From the NCBI GenBank assembly GCA_900239685.1, contig OENT01000292.1:68777-132776 (forward strand): a stretch of DNA of 64,000 nt, in the 5' to 3' direction. Under the pieces are notes generated by a model. That model saw only the letters and a program-made list of their open reading frames with translations. It was not told the origin of the DNA and searched no databases. The position numbers and the translations under genes are program-made. Positions within the stretch are counted from its first letter, which is position 1. Each line of letters begins with the position of its first letter. This DNA comes from Rotaria macrura (taxonomy: Eukaryota > Rotifera > Eurotatoria > Philodinida > Philodinidae). Below, piece by piece: positions 38,509 to 51,800 of the stretch.

Positions 38509-40812
38509 ATGGGTGGTGTAAATAGTTGTTTTTCATCTCCAATTGATAAAATACATACAATAAGTCGTCGTCGTAACATATTAACAAAAGTAAAACAAGA
38601 TCAAACTAAATTCAACATTCCAATTCATACAAATAATATTAATCATAACAATAGAAACGCAATTAATTTAAATGATGCATCTGAAGATGAATTGTTACTG
38701 TTACCTGGTATTACACGACAAATAGCTAAAAATATTATTCTATATCGTCAATCACATGACGGTTTCAAACGAATCGATGAACTTCTGTATATAAATGGCA
38801 TTCATCATGATTTATATGAATGTATTCGTTATGATCTATCCATTGATTCATCAGTTGAACAAATAATCGATAATAAACAAGAATATGTTAATATTAATTT
38901 AGCAACATATCATCAATTAACTACAGTGCCTGGCTTAACACCAATACTTATTAAACGAATAATTGAACGACGTGAACGACGAGGACCATACAGATTTATT
39001 GAAGATTTACTTAAAATTAAAGGCATTGATTATATTGTATTAGCGAGTATTCGTTCATATATTACAGTTGATGATCGACAGATTCCAATAGCAGTCAGTA
39101 GTTCATCAATATTTGAACCGTCTGTAGAAAATCTTTATCCAACATTAAATAAAAATAACAATAATCTGATATCGGATTCACTTTCACTGGCATCATTACT
39201 ATTAGAAACTTTGCCACCAGAATTACAAACAATACTTGTTTCGTCGACATTACCACGTAGACCATCAATAGTTAAAAATAAACAAACATATGTTCGTTTT
39301 GCTTCATGGAATTTACAACAGCTAACAAATGATAAAGTACAAAATCCAGGTGTACGAGAAGTTATTTGTCGAATTATTCTTGAACACAAGTAAGATACAT
39401 AGATGATTACATTTCAAATAAATATTGTATATTTATTTCAATCGTTTCTCATTCGTTTAGTTTTTCATTAATTGGTATTCAAGAAATAGGCAATAAAGAA
39501 GCACTTAGTTTTCTCATTGAAGAACTTAATAATCCTACATTACCTGTACTTAAAGATTGGCCTAATCGTCAGAGTAAAAAATGGAACTATACAATTAGTG
39601 ATGTTGCTGGTCGTATGTTTCAAGTAAGCGTTTTCATTCTAAATAATTATTGTAATTCATCGATATTTTTTCTCTCTATGAATTATGATAAAATGATACA
39701 GAATGTTGTTTATGAGGAAAAACAATAAGATGAATATGCTTAGAAATTTCTAGGTTTTTCAAAAAAATAAAATTATGATGGAAAAATCACCGTACGAAGC
39801 CAAAACTCTACTTACTTTTTCAAAATATTCAATCTTGAGGAGAAAGAAGAATATTTAGTTTTTATGGCACCGAATAACCCGTAGATCAGAATATATGCGT
39901 ATGTTGACATTGGAGATTTCTGAAAAATGACATGTTCTTCTTTTCGTCTTACTTTCGCTTCATGAAGATGTACAGCAAAGTCTTCTCTCTTCATAGTTTA
40001 GACTCCAATTGAAAATGATAGTCTCGTTCTTGTAGTTCGGCTGCATCAAATAATAGTATACATCTCAATTCTCTTATATGCATAGTTGTTCATGATAATA
40101 ACCATATTACGTTTCTATTTTTATTAGGGAAATGAATATCTTGGTTTTATATATGACGCATCAATTGGTATTGAATTGAAAAAAGCATCATTATTACCAT
40201 TTAAAAATTATTTTACACGTTCACCTTACATCGTTGTATTTCGTATTTATGATAAATATGAATTTGTTTTTATTAATTTACATTTAAAAGCACGACGATT
40301 CGATGAAAATGAAAATGAAAGAACTAAAGACGAAGCTTCATCACTATCAATATTAGCTGAAGCTATGAATGATACTGTTGGTAAGTTATGTGTAGTGATG
40401 AAAGAGAAAATATTCTATACTTGATGATTTACTTTGTATATTCAAACAGAACAAAAACATATAGTTATATTCGGCGACTTTAACATTGCACCGACAGCAT
40501 CAGAATTTCATGCATTAGTTCAACGTGATTATTCATATGTTATTAAGCAGAATACGAACATCAGTATGAAAACACCACAAGGATCGACATGTGTTGATAA
40601 TATTTGGCTTTCTCCTGAAGCGAAAGCTTTAACTACAGGTATCATGATAAATCCGTATAAAAAATAATCTAATCTATGATATTTCAACTATTTAAGAAGA
40701 TTCAGGTGTTATTCGAGATAATCTCACAAGTATGTGGATTCCTGCTGGCTGGTCATGGGGTGGTCTTGTTAGTGATCACTGTCCGATTTGGTTGGAATTT
40801 GATTTGTCGTAA
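38509..40812 (+). CDS. EEPD1: Endonuclease/exonuclease/phosphatase domain protein 1
   Basis: The vertebrate orthologue is a 5' endonuclease that cleaves stalled replication forks to start resection; it is also reported at the plasma membrane. Exons 38509-39389, 39461-39623, 40128-40380, 40450-40638 and 40706-40812 sum to 1,593 nt, or 530 residues (human about 569). The start MGGVNSC has Gly2 and a nearby Cys, a myristoylation/palmitoylation pattern that human EEPD1 also has. Two ComEA-type helix-hairpin-helix repeats follow, marked INLNDASEDELLLLPGI and VNINLATYHQLTTVPGL. The DNase I-like domain begins FASWNLQQ and carries GIQEIG, NLHLKA, FGDFNIAP and SDHCPIW, covering the metal- and phosphate-binding residues. 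The C-terminal SMWIPAGWSWGGL block is diagnostic of EEPD1. The 504-bp intron 2 is empty. Confidence 0.95.
39624..40127 (+). other. Second intron of EEPD1
   Basis: 504 bp with donor GTAAGC and acceptor TTATTAG. It is AT-rich; a minus-strand open frame (39812-39994) has no support. Confidence 0.7.
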
Positions 40813-41035
40813 AGTAATCTCGATGAACATACAATAATTTTCATTTACGTGCAATGGAATTTTCTACGTTCGTTTTTTCTTCCTTCTTCTTGTTTTCGGT
40901 TATTCAATATGTTTAAATTTCTACTACAATATTTTGTTTTAATACATAAATAATAATGATTTTTTTCATAAAAAAAAAAAAGCAACCACAGTAATTCATA
41001 TAAATATATTAAATAACTTTAGATACTAATGAATA

Positions 41036-42672
41036 ATGTCTAATCAAATACCTGTAAGTAATGGTTATATGCTTGACGGATTTAAATCTAAGATATTTAT
41101 TTTTATCAATAAAGGTTCTTTATACGCAACAAAAAACGAAAAAAGTCAAAATATGGTTAGATGGATATCTAGTTCCACGTGGAGCATTAAATTCAGTATT
41201 GATAATAAATGTTTTAAAAATGTTTTGCTCTATGCATGACGATTTGTTTTTAGGCACGTCTAATATCTGCCGGTAAACATGAAATTGATGTTATTTTCTA
41301 TTCAAGTTTGGATGATGTAAGTAAAAATAATCATACATTGGGGAAAATCAAATTGTTTACATTTCAAATATTAGCTAAAGCCTGGACGAGAATTCGAAAC
41401 AGATCGACATTTAATTACTATTGAAGAATTTAGTCATGATAATCAACCTTGTCCTAGACCTAGTTTTGCTGTCAATGATCCAACAATGAAAAATAAACCG
41501 AAGTCAGCAGTAAGTTCTTTCAATGAAAATTAATTGTCTATTTACTCGTTCAATGACTCTAGGTATTCGTGCCACCACGTCTAGTACCTAAAAAGGAACC
41601 ACCACCTGAACCAATGCCCATACTAGAAAGACATAATACAAATCAATGGGGCTATGCTGGAATGACTACATCTATGAAACGTCATATGAATGATGATGAT
41701 CGTGATGATAATTCTAGCCATACGTTAAAAACATCAAAAACTTCTAGTTTTATTCCACCTGCATTTTATCAACCTCAACAATGTCGATCTGAAGAGCCTC
41801 AAGAACAATCGTTTTTACCTGTTTGTTCTGCTTCTACACAACAGCAACAACGTCCAGGTCTTTTAAACGATGCTCTGATCTCTCGATTATTTAACAATGC
41901 ACAACTTCCAGAAACGTATGTTATTTATAGTAACTCTTTGTCTTCGGCAAAAACTTGTCGAATTTCATTGATAAGGATTAGATACGGTGAAATTTCAGTC
42001 ATTAGATAATGGACTAAAACTATAAGAAGAAATTTACTTGCGAGAAAGAACTTTTAAATAGATTTTCAGTTCTTTTTTCTGAGAAATGCTAGTTTTTCAT
42101 ATTCAAAATTTCATTCAATCATGCTGAAGGATTGTTTTTTACACACACTGATGATATTAAAGATAGAAAAGGTTCAATTTATTTTGAAATGGAAATTAAT
42201 GTTGCTACGAGTAACTCAGATTATATAGTTTAGTGGTCACTTCTGAAGGAATTATAAACTTATTTAACAATCTCATTTTTTCTCCTATTATGGATGAAAA
42301 GCGTAATTATTTGCTGTAATCGTTGACACTGAAAAGTACTCACTTAAAAAAGAACACCAATGATATAATATTCTTTATTCTTCGTTATTTAGTAAAGTAG
42401 CTTCAGTCAAACAGTCGCCTCAAATTTCTTGGTCAACTTGGGATGATCAAAAGTCCGACGACGAAGATTCTGATCGATCATCGATCAAACACGATGAAAA
42501 TATTCTTCAACAACCCGCTCCTGCAAATCAAACTTACAATTGGCATAGTCTAGTCAAATCATCACTTCAACATCAACAGATAGAAAGTCAAATCAACAAT
42601 TTAGAAACAATGCCAAAATTTGATTTCGATGATAATTCTTTCGATACATTATTTGATAACATGAACGAATAG
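41036..42672 (+). CDS. Short DUF2439 protein, ZGRF1/Mte1 N-terminal-like
   Basis: DUF2439 forms the N-terminus of animal ZGRF1 (a helicase that aids replication-fork repair) and of yeast Mte1 (a D-loop and telomere-associated protein). Exons 41036-41053, 41115-41195, 41254-41316, 41375-41509, 41563-41915 and 42393-42672 sum to 930 nt, giving 309 residues. The domain runs from about residue 7: VLYTQQKTKKVKIWLDGYL, then ARLISAGKHEIDVIF, then LKPGREFETDRHLITIEE. The rest is polar and probably disordered, with Pro, Gln and Ser runs and an acidic C-terminus ending DNMNE. There is no GRF zinc finger and no helicase, so it is closer in layout to fungal Mte1 than to vertebrate ZGRF1. The tiny first exon gives only MSNQIP, but is needed for an in-frame start. 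It lies 223 bases after EEPD1 and converges with the PARP gene. Confidence 0.82.
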
Positions 42673-42812
42673 TCATTTGAAAAATGTCAGATTTTATTTT
42701 TATCATAGAATTAAAACAAGATATTTAAGAAATAGTACTGTAGTAAACTGTTTGAAAACGATGAGTAAAACATCTCGGCTATATTATATTATAAATGAAG
42801 TCTAAACACGTT
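42673..42812. other. Convergent 3' spacer with a minus-strand poly(A) signal
   Basis: Only 140 bases separate the stop codons of the DUF2439 gene and the PARP gene. A minus-strand AATAAA at 42693-42698 would serve the PARP transcript and lies about 20 bases past the other gene's stop, so the two 3' UTRs likely overlap. Confidence 0.55.
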
Positions 42813-45800
42813 CTAACGTCGAAATTGTACAAGATAACGAAGTGCAATTTGTGCTTCATCATAAACTATATATTCATTATGATTAAGTCTAAAATAAGTT
42901 TGATTCGAAACTTTATTATCAATCAATTGGCCGAGTGGTATTTGTACACCTGAAATAAGAAGAGAAATTTTTATGAAGAAAATTTTTTCTATTTTTTTAA
43001 TAGCAAACCATCGTTTCGAGTTATCGTATGTCTAGGATCAGGTATACGTTGACCAATCCCTTTTCGACTTTGAAATCGTTTTGAATCGAGTGGTTTGTCA
43101 TCATTGTCATCCTCTTCTTCTTCTTTTTCCTCATCATTGTTATTTCGTGAAATACCAACTTCTTTGACATTACCCAAAGCAACTTCACACAATAACATAA
43201 AACATCGTTCATTACCATTTTGTTTTACACCAGAACAGTAGCCAAGGCTCTTGGCAAACGTATCTGCTGTATAGATTCCCTAGAAAGAAAAAACATAGAG
43301 AAAAATTAAATTTTTCTGAAACTCATCCAATGTTTAATTACTGTTCCAAATAAACTGCCAGTTTTTTTTGCAGTCAAAGATCCAACGAGAAGTCCTAAAT
43401 TAAAAACAAAATCTATTGTGCAACCGATGCTATTTACTATGACAGAATTATAGAGAAATTATTCGACAAGAAAAAAATATCTATTAAACATATAGAATAC
43501 CTCGAGTAAGTATACTAATTAAATTACATATACCAGTTCCGTGCCATAATAAACAATGATTACTCAAATTACATTTCTTTAATCGTTCGTCTTCATTGGC
43601 TCGTGCAATTTTAAATATTTGTTCTACTTGTAAATTAGGCGTACTTGTCCATATGTAACGTAAGATAAGTTGTGAATCGAAATCATCTTTATTCAAGGCT
43701 TCAAATTGACAATTCATTGACTTATATAAATAATCTAAAGGTGACATGGATTTTAAATTAGCTTGAGCTCCCAATAAAATTTTATATGATAATTCAAGTT
43801 CGAATAGATCATCAAGTATTTTAACTTGTTCCTTTATTCGAATGTCACTATCAATAACAGGTAATTTTTCATCTGAATAGCCGTTCAATGGTATTAATGT
43901 ATAATATTCATTTGTACATTTATAAATAGATTCTAAAATTGTTTTTACTTGATCTTTTTGATTGGTTATCTTTTTCTGTAAATTTTCTGTAACTAATTTA
44001 TCTTTTTTCTCAATATGTTCCGCAATTTTCATTAATAAATCACGTGCTTTATTCAATGTTTCACGTTTTAATTGTGACACAGGCATCCATTCAACATCTA
44101 ATTGAGTTTTATCTATATTTCTTTGAATGGCTTGACGATGGATTAGTGCTCGCATAAAATTTTTATAAGCAGTGGATTGAAGTTGTGATGGTGGATGTTC
44201 ATTTTCGGCTTGTAATCGATCGAAATCGATGCGTACATCAGAATATTTTTTCATTTCACGTTCATTAAATGTTACTAATGTGTATTTTTTTGGTTTTGAT
44301 TGAAATTGATCTGTATCTTTCCATGCATTTCCAGTTTTTTCACGAAAAACTTTCAAAAATTCTTTTCGACATTCATCGAATGTTGAATATGGTGTTAATT
44401 GATGTTGACCTTCGCTATCACCGATTCGACCCCAACGTGTAAATAAGAAATATAGATTCTGTTTACTTTTATGCTTAATTATTTGCATACGATAAAAATT
44501 ATATAAACCATAACTACCATAGTTAACATCAGTTTTTGTAAGACGTACATCGTATGGTTCATTTTTATCTGTATCAATTAAAACTTCGCCCGTTAAACTC
44601 ATACCAGATGATTGATCGACAGTACATTCAACATCTGATCTATTTATTGGATGATTTGAAATATAATCATTAATCCAATTTTGAGCATCGTCATAAAAAT
44701 TGGTTTCATCTAAAAGTATCTCATTTGGATCTTTGACTTGAAATTTTTCTGCTGTATTCTTGAATGAACTTGTTTTATTATGAATTAATTTTGATAATTC
44801 ATCATATAGATGTTGACAATTATTTTTCATACTATAGTATAATGGTGTAAAACCAGACTGATCAGTGATTGTTAATGATGCACCGCAAGAATGTAGTAAA
44901 CGAAGTAGATCAATATTGTTTGTGAACGAACCATCAGAAAATGGTTCGACTAAATGATGAATACATGTACGACCATGAATATCGGTTGCATCGAAATTAA
45001 TTATCGATGTTGGCTGAAATATTTTTGATCTTCTAGTAGTATTAGTTGTTTCATTTGTATCGATCATACCAACATTTGTAGTAGGAACAAGAAAAAAGAT
45101 TTGTTTTCGAAATCTAGGATGTGATTTTCGTGGATGATTCAATGGTTGTTCTGTCGATGTTTCATTATCGTCGAGAGAATAATTTTTATTCAAAATTAAT
45201 TTAACGATGTCAATGTTATTCTGTAGAATACAAAAATGAAATTTTAAATGCGTATCGAACGAGATATAGACGTGCGATGTCAACTGGTATTCTATAGTTT
45301 TCATAAGTTTTATAGATTTGAAGTTCGAATGGATATAGTTGCTCAAAGGGAATTTTTTCTTAGGAAAGAATTCGAGCCTAAAAGACAGATTCATAGTTTG
45401 TGCTGAACGGCTACAGTTAGCTAAATTTTCACAAACAAAATACATAAGAGCATCGTCATATTCAATACAAAATCCAACTGAATAGAAATACTAGGATCCA
45501 ATTCGAGCTCAACTACTTCATGAGAGTGTAAGAATTTACGAATGATGCTAACAATTGAATTTCTTCTATTCATTCCACGTATGTATTTTTCATAGAGTAA
45601 TATAATCGTCTTTATAACTTTGGCCTATTTGAGTACTTATATCGTCAGTATTTTTATATTCATTACTGCATTTAATCTAACCATCGTATACTCATGATGA
45701 TTTTATACTACTTAGGTGCAATAATTGAAGGAGAAAGAAAACATGTCATTTTATTTACCTGAAGAATAGCATGCATGAGTGGCGTTCGTTTATTTTCATC

Positions 45801-48800
45801 TGGAAAATTAACATCCGCACCAAGTTCAAGTAAAAATTTCACTAGTTGAAAATTATTGTGAACAATAGCATGAATCAATGGAGATATTCGTGGACTAGTA
45901 GACTTGCTTGGAAAATATGCATCATCTTCTCTTGATGAAAGGGTATAACCAAATGATAGTGGATCCATAGGTATTTCATCGTCATAATTACACAAACAAT
46001 CCAGTTGATTTCCTGATATGATCAATGAACGAATTTGTTCATTTGAAAATGATTCTTTATATGGTAGTGACCAAAATAATAGACTGTAAGCTGTATTATC
46101 CTTTGAATCGGTGACATTCAAATTAAGCGTAAGAGGATATTTTTCACGTACGAAATCAATAAATACAAAATTATTCTTAATAGATGCATAGTGTAACGGG
46201 TAAGAACCATATTTGTCAACTGTGTTCCAATTAAAATTATATTCATAAAGAAATAGAAGAATTTGTTTTAATAATTTTTTATCGTATGTATCTAGATTGG
46301 CAAGTAGATGAAATAGATTTTGTTGATGTACATTGGTTTCATTTACATCTATTTCATCTTTTAAACGTAATAAAAGACGATGAACAAGATTAAGTTTATT
46401 ATTTCGTATAGCTGCTTCAATTATCTGTAAATGATTTAAATAAAAACGATTTACTTCATTTAAAATCAGTGATAATGCACCTTGCCAATCACGTTCAATG
46501 ATTAAGTATATTAATGAATACTGATTGAATTCTTTGGAATTTTTGAGTTCACTAAATTTCCATTTCCAGAAATCATTCTTGTCGGTGTTCGATGATTTTT
46601 CTTTTTTCGTAACTGATTTTGGAATTTGATTCTGAGATAATGTTTGCCATGGGAGCGTTGGTGTTGAAAATAAACCCAACTGATTTGTACGAGATTTCTC
46701 CGTAGTTTCCAATGGTAAGTTTTCGATAGGTAAACTATGTACTTTCACAAGATTGATATCAATCGATTGTTGAAGAAATGTTATAAATAAATTCAGATGA
46801 TTTGATGCTATACAAGTACCAATGATTGAATTCGATAAATTATTTTCAATTAGTAAACTAGCATTATGCTGTTGTAAGAGCATGACACATACTGTAGAAC
46901 ATATGGCCTTGAAACAAAAAGAAAAGTTATATTATAATAATCGTGTTTCATTGACTTTCATTTAAGAAAAACAAAAACTTACTACTGCTAAATGTAAAGG
47001 TGTATCTCCGTCATTATTTATTGTATCGATCGACTTGTAGTGCATTGCTTTCATAATTAAAACACATAATTCGACAGGATCATCACCCACCTTTTTATTT
47101 CGAAAAACATTATGTAATGGTATATTTCCACCATCATCTTTCGTCATTAGATCAGTGCCATTTTCAATTAATATTTTTTCAACATCAGTTATCGCATCTA
47201 TTGTACCTAAATTATGATAAATAGCAATATGCAATGATGTTCGTTGATGCTTTCCAGGAATATTTATTGCATTGATTGTTGTTGACTTTAATCGTTTAAT
47301 AAATAGACTCAATACATCTAAATATTCATTCGAACGATTTGATGTTTGTAAAAAATAATGTATAGCTTGATTGTTTTCAGAATCACATGATAAAACATTA
47401 CATTGTTGATGTTCTAATAAACATCGGACTATAGATAGTAATTGTAGTTGACATGCTAAGATTAAAGGTGTTTTTTTACGTTCTTGAGAAAGATTTGATG
47501 TTGCTAAATTAACGTCACTCGATGGATTTTCTACTAGTATATGTGCTGTTTGATATTGTCGAAGATTAATAGCTTCCAGTAAAGACGTACGATAAGTTTT
47601 ATGATGAAGTACATTTATATTTTTGGTCTTTTTAAGAAATATTTCTAATGGATGTATTTGTGTACTATCAATAAATGGAACAGTACGTAAGAGAAAAAAG
47701 ATACTTGTTTGTTTGATTTTCAAATCAGATTTTTCGTTATTTTCAACTGAACTCTCATCGATTTCTTCGTCGCTGTTCGTTTCATCGTCTTCTTGTTCTT
47801 GTTCTTCTTCGGATTCATCGTCATCATTAGAATCATCATCTTGATCATTAGAATTACTATTCGGCGCATTTAAATCATTCGTTGTTTTCATTTCAATATC
47901 AGGATTACATTCAGCTGACTCAAGACAATATTCAATCATGCGAACAATGGATTGATAGGATCTTTTCGATTGATCAGAACCTTTCGACGACTAAATAATG
48001 ATAAGGAACAATTTAACTTTCATAATGTTTCTTTTTCCTATGACTTTGTTACTTTATGTTTTTGACAAAATTCATCAAACTTTGAAGCACAGTAATGAAA
48101 TGGTGTTAGGCCTTTGTTATCAAATATTGTTCCCATTTTTTTAATTTCATCAGTGATTGGCTACAACAAACAAAATTTGACATAGACCATGAAATTAAAA
48201 TAAACTTACTAATTTAAGTAATGATTGAATCAGATTATGTGTGTGACATTTTTTTGCAAAATAATGTAGAAGTGTTTTACCATCATAACTCGTATCACAA
48301 TTAATATCAATTTTAGCATTATCAATTAAATAATCGACAAATATAAAGTTGCCTTGTTCAAGAGCAATCATTAATGGTGTTTGTGCTTTATTGTTCATTT
48401 TATTAGGATCGCATTTATTCGAAAGAAGAATTTTAACCATTTTACAATAATTATCATAAAGAGCTTTTTTAACATCTTCATCCTACGAAGAAAGATGATT
48501 AGAATTAATGAAAAGCAAGAACTTTTTTCATACAATCGATCTCACCATATTCGATGTATTTTGAATTGATACATTTTCAGCTAAATAATGTAACTAAACA
48601 AAAGAAAGGAATAACGATGTTTTAATGATTACTTAATTCTATGACATTGGTTAAAATCGAATACGACTTACAGCATTATTTCCATTAGCATCTATTGTTG
48701 TACAATCAGCATTATGTTTTGTTACAACATATTCGAGTTGTTCGACAGCTGCTGATGATATTTCAAGACCAACAGTTAACATAACTAATGTTGAACCATC

Positions 48801-51800
48801 ATCCGTCTTAAAATTAATATCAACATTATGATCTGTAAGAAGATAGTCACAAAGACCATAGTGTCCTTTTAAAAATCCTGCTGCTAAACATGTTGTTTGC
48901 CATAGATTAACACAATTTAAATTTGCTTCAGCTTGAAGTAATAATTTCACACAGAAATACCATCCATAGGCTATAGCATAATGCAAAGCTGTATTCATCG
49001 ATGAATCAAATGCATTAGCATTAGCACCCAAACGAAGTAAATATGAAACAATATGTGCATTGCCACATTGACATGCATGTATAAGTGGAGTTCGTTGAAA
49101 ACGATCACGAGCTTCGATTTTAGCCCCATTGTCAATCAAATGTTTAACCATATCTAAATGTTCTTTCCGACAAGCTAACATCAATGGTGTTAATTTTCCA
49201 GATGCTGTACTTGTACAAACATTCACATTGGCACCATATGTGAGTAAAACTTTTACACAATCCTATAGAAATAAAATAGTTAAATATATATTATTGTATT
49301 TTGAAAAATTCGACTTTATATACCAAATGATTATTAAGTACGGCTAAATGCAATGGATAATAACGTGCTTTATTCATACGATTTATTGAAGCAAGGCCAA
49401 ATGTTTCATGAATTATCTTATCTTCATCTTCGTTCAACGTAACTTTTTCCTTTGCTGTACGCAATAATAATTCAACATTGTGTGCACGACCAGTCATAAC
49501 AGCAATGTGTAATGGAGCATTACCACCACGATCAATATCATTGAAATTAACATGTCTATTCAAAATAAAATCTTTGTTTCTATGAAACATTCGAGTATTC
49601 TTTTTACTTTGATAAAAGATATTGAAGTGGATCTGATCCTTCACAAGCAGCAGCAAAATGTATTGGTCTTCGTTCATATTTATCGAGAATATTATATTCG
49701 GGCATAGTATTGAGCAGTTGTTTTAAATATTTGACATTTGGATTGATTGCTGCACAATGTATCGGTGTTATCTGCATTGGTGTAATAAATAAAACATAAT
49801 GAAAAATAATTATATAATACTAAATATTTACCATAAAATTAGCTCGTGTTTTTTTGATAGCACTGGTCGCACGATTAATTGTGATATCTTCAGTGTCATA
49901 AAATAAAACCTTTGGAAGAAAAAAAGAGATCATGTTTACTTTTCTTTTGATTATTAAATCTATTTAATTGATACAAACTTGATAATGAAGATAATTAAAA
50001 CCATGAAATACATTATCTTTAATTTCATCGATGATACTTGCAGCTAATTTACGATGGCCAGCTCGAATTACTTTATGAATATTATCATAAATGCTATTAT
50101 TCTAGAAAATATGGATGAGAATTTTCGACAAATAAAATTGAGAAGAACAAGAAGTTTTTACTGGTGCTCCCAATGTTTTACAAAGCAATTCATATAGTTC
50201 ATGTGAACAGTTATTTGTTAATGCAAAATGAATCAAACTATGATCATTATTGAAATCTATTGAATCCATTTGATCCTGAAGAAAGAAAAAATTCGTTTTT
50301 TTTCAATTATATTTCTTTATATACAAAATTACTTGATTCAACGCATCATTGCCTTCTTTAGCTCCACGACTCGCCATCAATTTAGCTGTACGAAATCCGA
50401 ACGCATGGATATTAGCACTATAGAATAAGAGAAACTTTGTTTTCGATTTCAAAGGTATAAACATGGATATCAGTTTATTCACCTTCCTGTACTTTGTTTC
50501 ACCATGGAAACTGTTGGAAATGGGCATCGTTTCTTTTTCGGTGATTTAATGTCGTCAAATAAGATTTTAACCATATCTATATTATTATTTATTATTGCAT
50601 AGTGCAGTGCTGATAAATCATTATGTAAACTTCTTTTTACATGTACCTATGAGTTCAAAGATAATAAAAGAAAATCCTTGCTCTATTATTCTAATGCTTG
50701 ACTGCTTCTTACCGAACAAACATGATCAATATCATTAATAAGACTTTTCAAAAGTTTAGAATCATTTGTAATCACGGCACGAATCGCTAATTTACTTTGA
50801 ACGTACGACGAAATAAATGGTACTGGTAAACTAAAAAGATAAGATGCCTTAAGTTTTCTCTTTTGATCTTTCGGATAAGAAATAACTAAGAAATTCAATA
50901 GTACTTGTCTTCGAAAAATGGATCTTTATTATATTCTGTTATTGCTTGATTTTCTTTGAGTGAACGATTGCTATGTACTTTAAATAATTGTGTCTTTCGT
51001 ATGGCAGCCGGTTTCTTAGCTAAACACAATGGCTATTGAGTCGAAAAATTCCTAAATAAAAATTTTTACTTTTTTTCTTTGGTTGAACTGTTCCATTTTC
51101 ATTGTCTGATTGTTCAGGAGTGGCTTTTTTTGGTCGTCGTTTCACTAAACGGGCTGCACATTTAACTGTAGATCTTGTTTTACGACGTTGACCTAAGTAA
51201 TTGATCAAAATCATTATTGATATTTTCTACAACCATGCACTGTTTGAGAAAAGAACTTCACATCTTATATGATATAAAGATATCTTCAATTCATTATTAT
51301 TCCACGGCATGAATACAAAATTTAGGTGAACCCTATGATCATCCTATCCTACTATAAAAATATCATATCAATTTATTCTTAGAAGAGAGAAAGAGAGAAC
51401 TATGTTTCAATTGATATTCGAAGAAGTATTATTTTCATCGTTGACGCTCTATATATGAAAACGAAATTTGATGTTTTGTTTCTGAAAGTAATTAAACATC
51501 ATGTGATTCTGATATCACTTCATTTAACAGTTCACTGACTGACATTTCTTTGTTAATACTATCAAATAAATTGAAAGCACAGACTGATGAAAATACTAAA
51601 CATATATTTCATGCTTTTAAAATAGAAGTTTTTACAGTATCATGTACATGAGCAACTACGCTTACAAAAATAGTAATGTCTAAACTACTACATCGGTATA
51701 TACGTAATTTCATGATGACAAATAAATTTGAGCTCATTGATCAAGTTCTTCGCACAACATAGAAACTTGAAGATTATATTTGATGGTTTCATTAATAATG

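Noticed and set aside
47623-47844. Plus-strand frame with a long Ser run
   Set aside because: It is antisense to the Asp/Glu-rich tract of the PARP gene.
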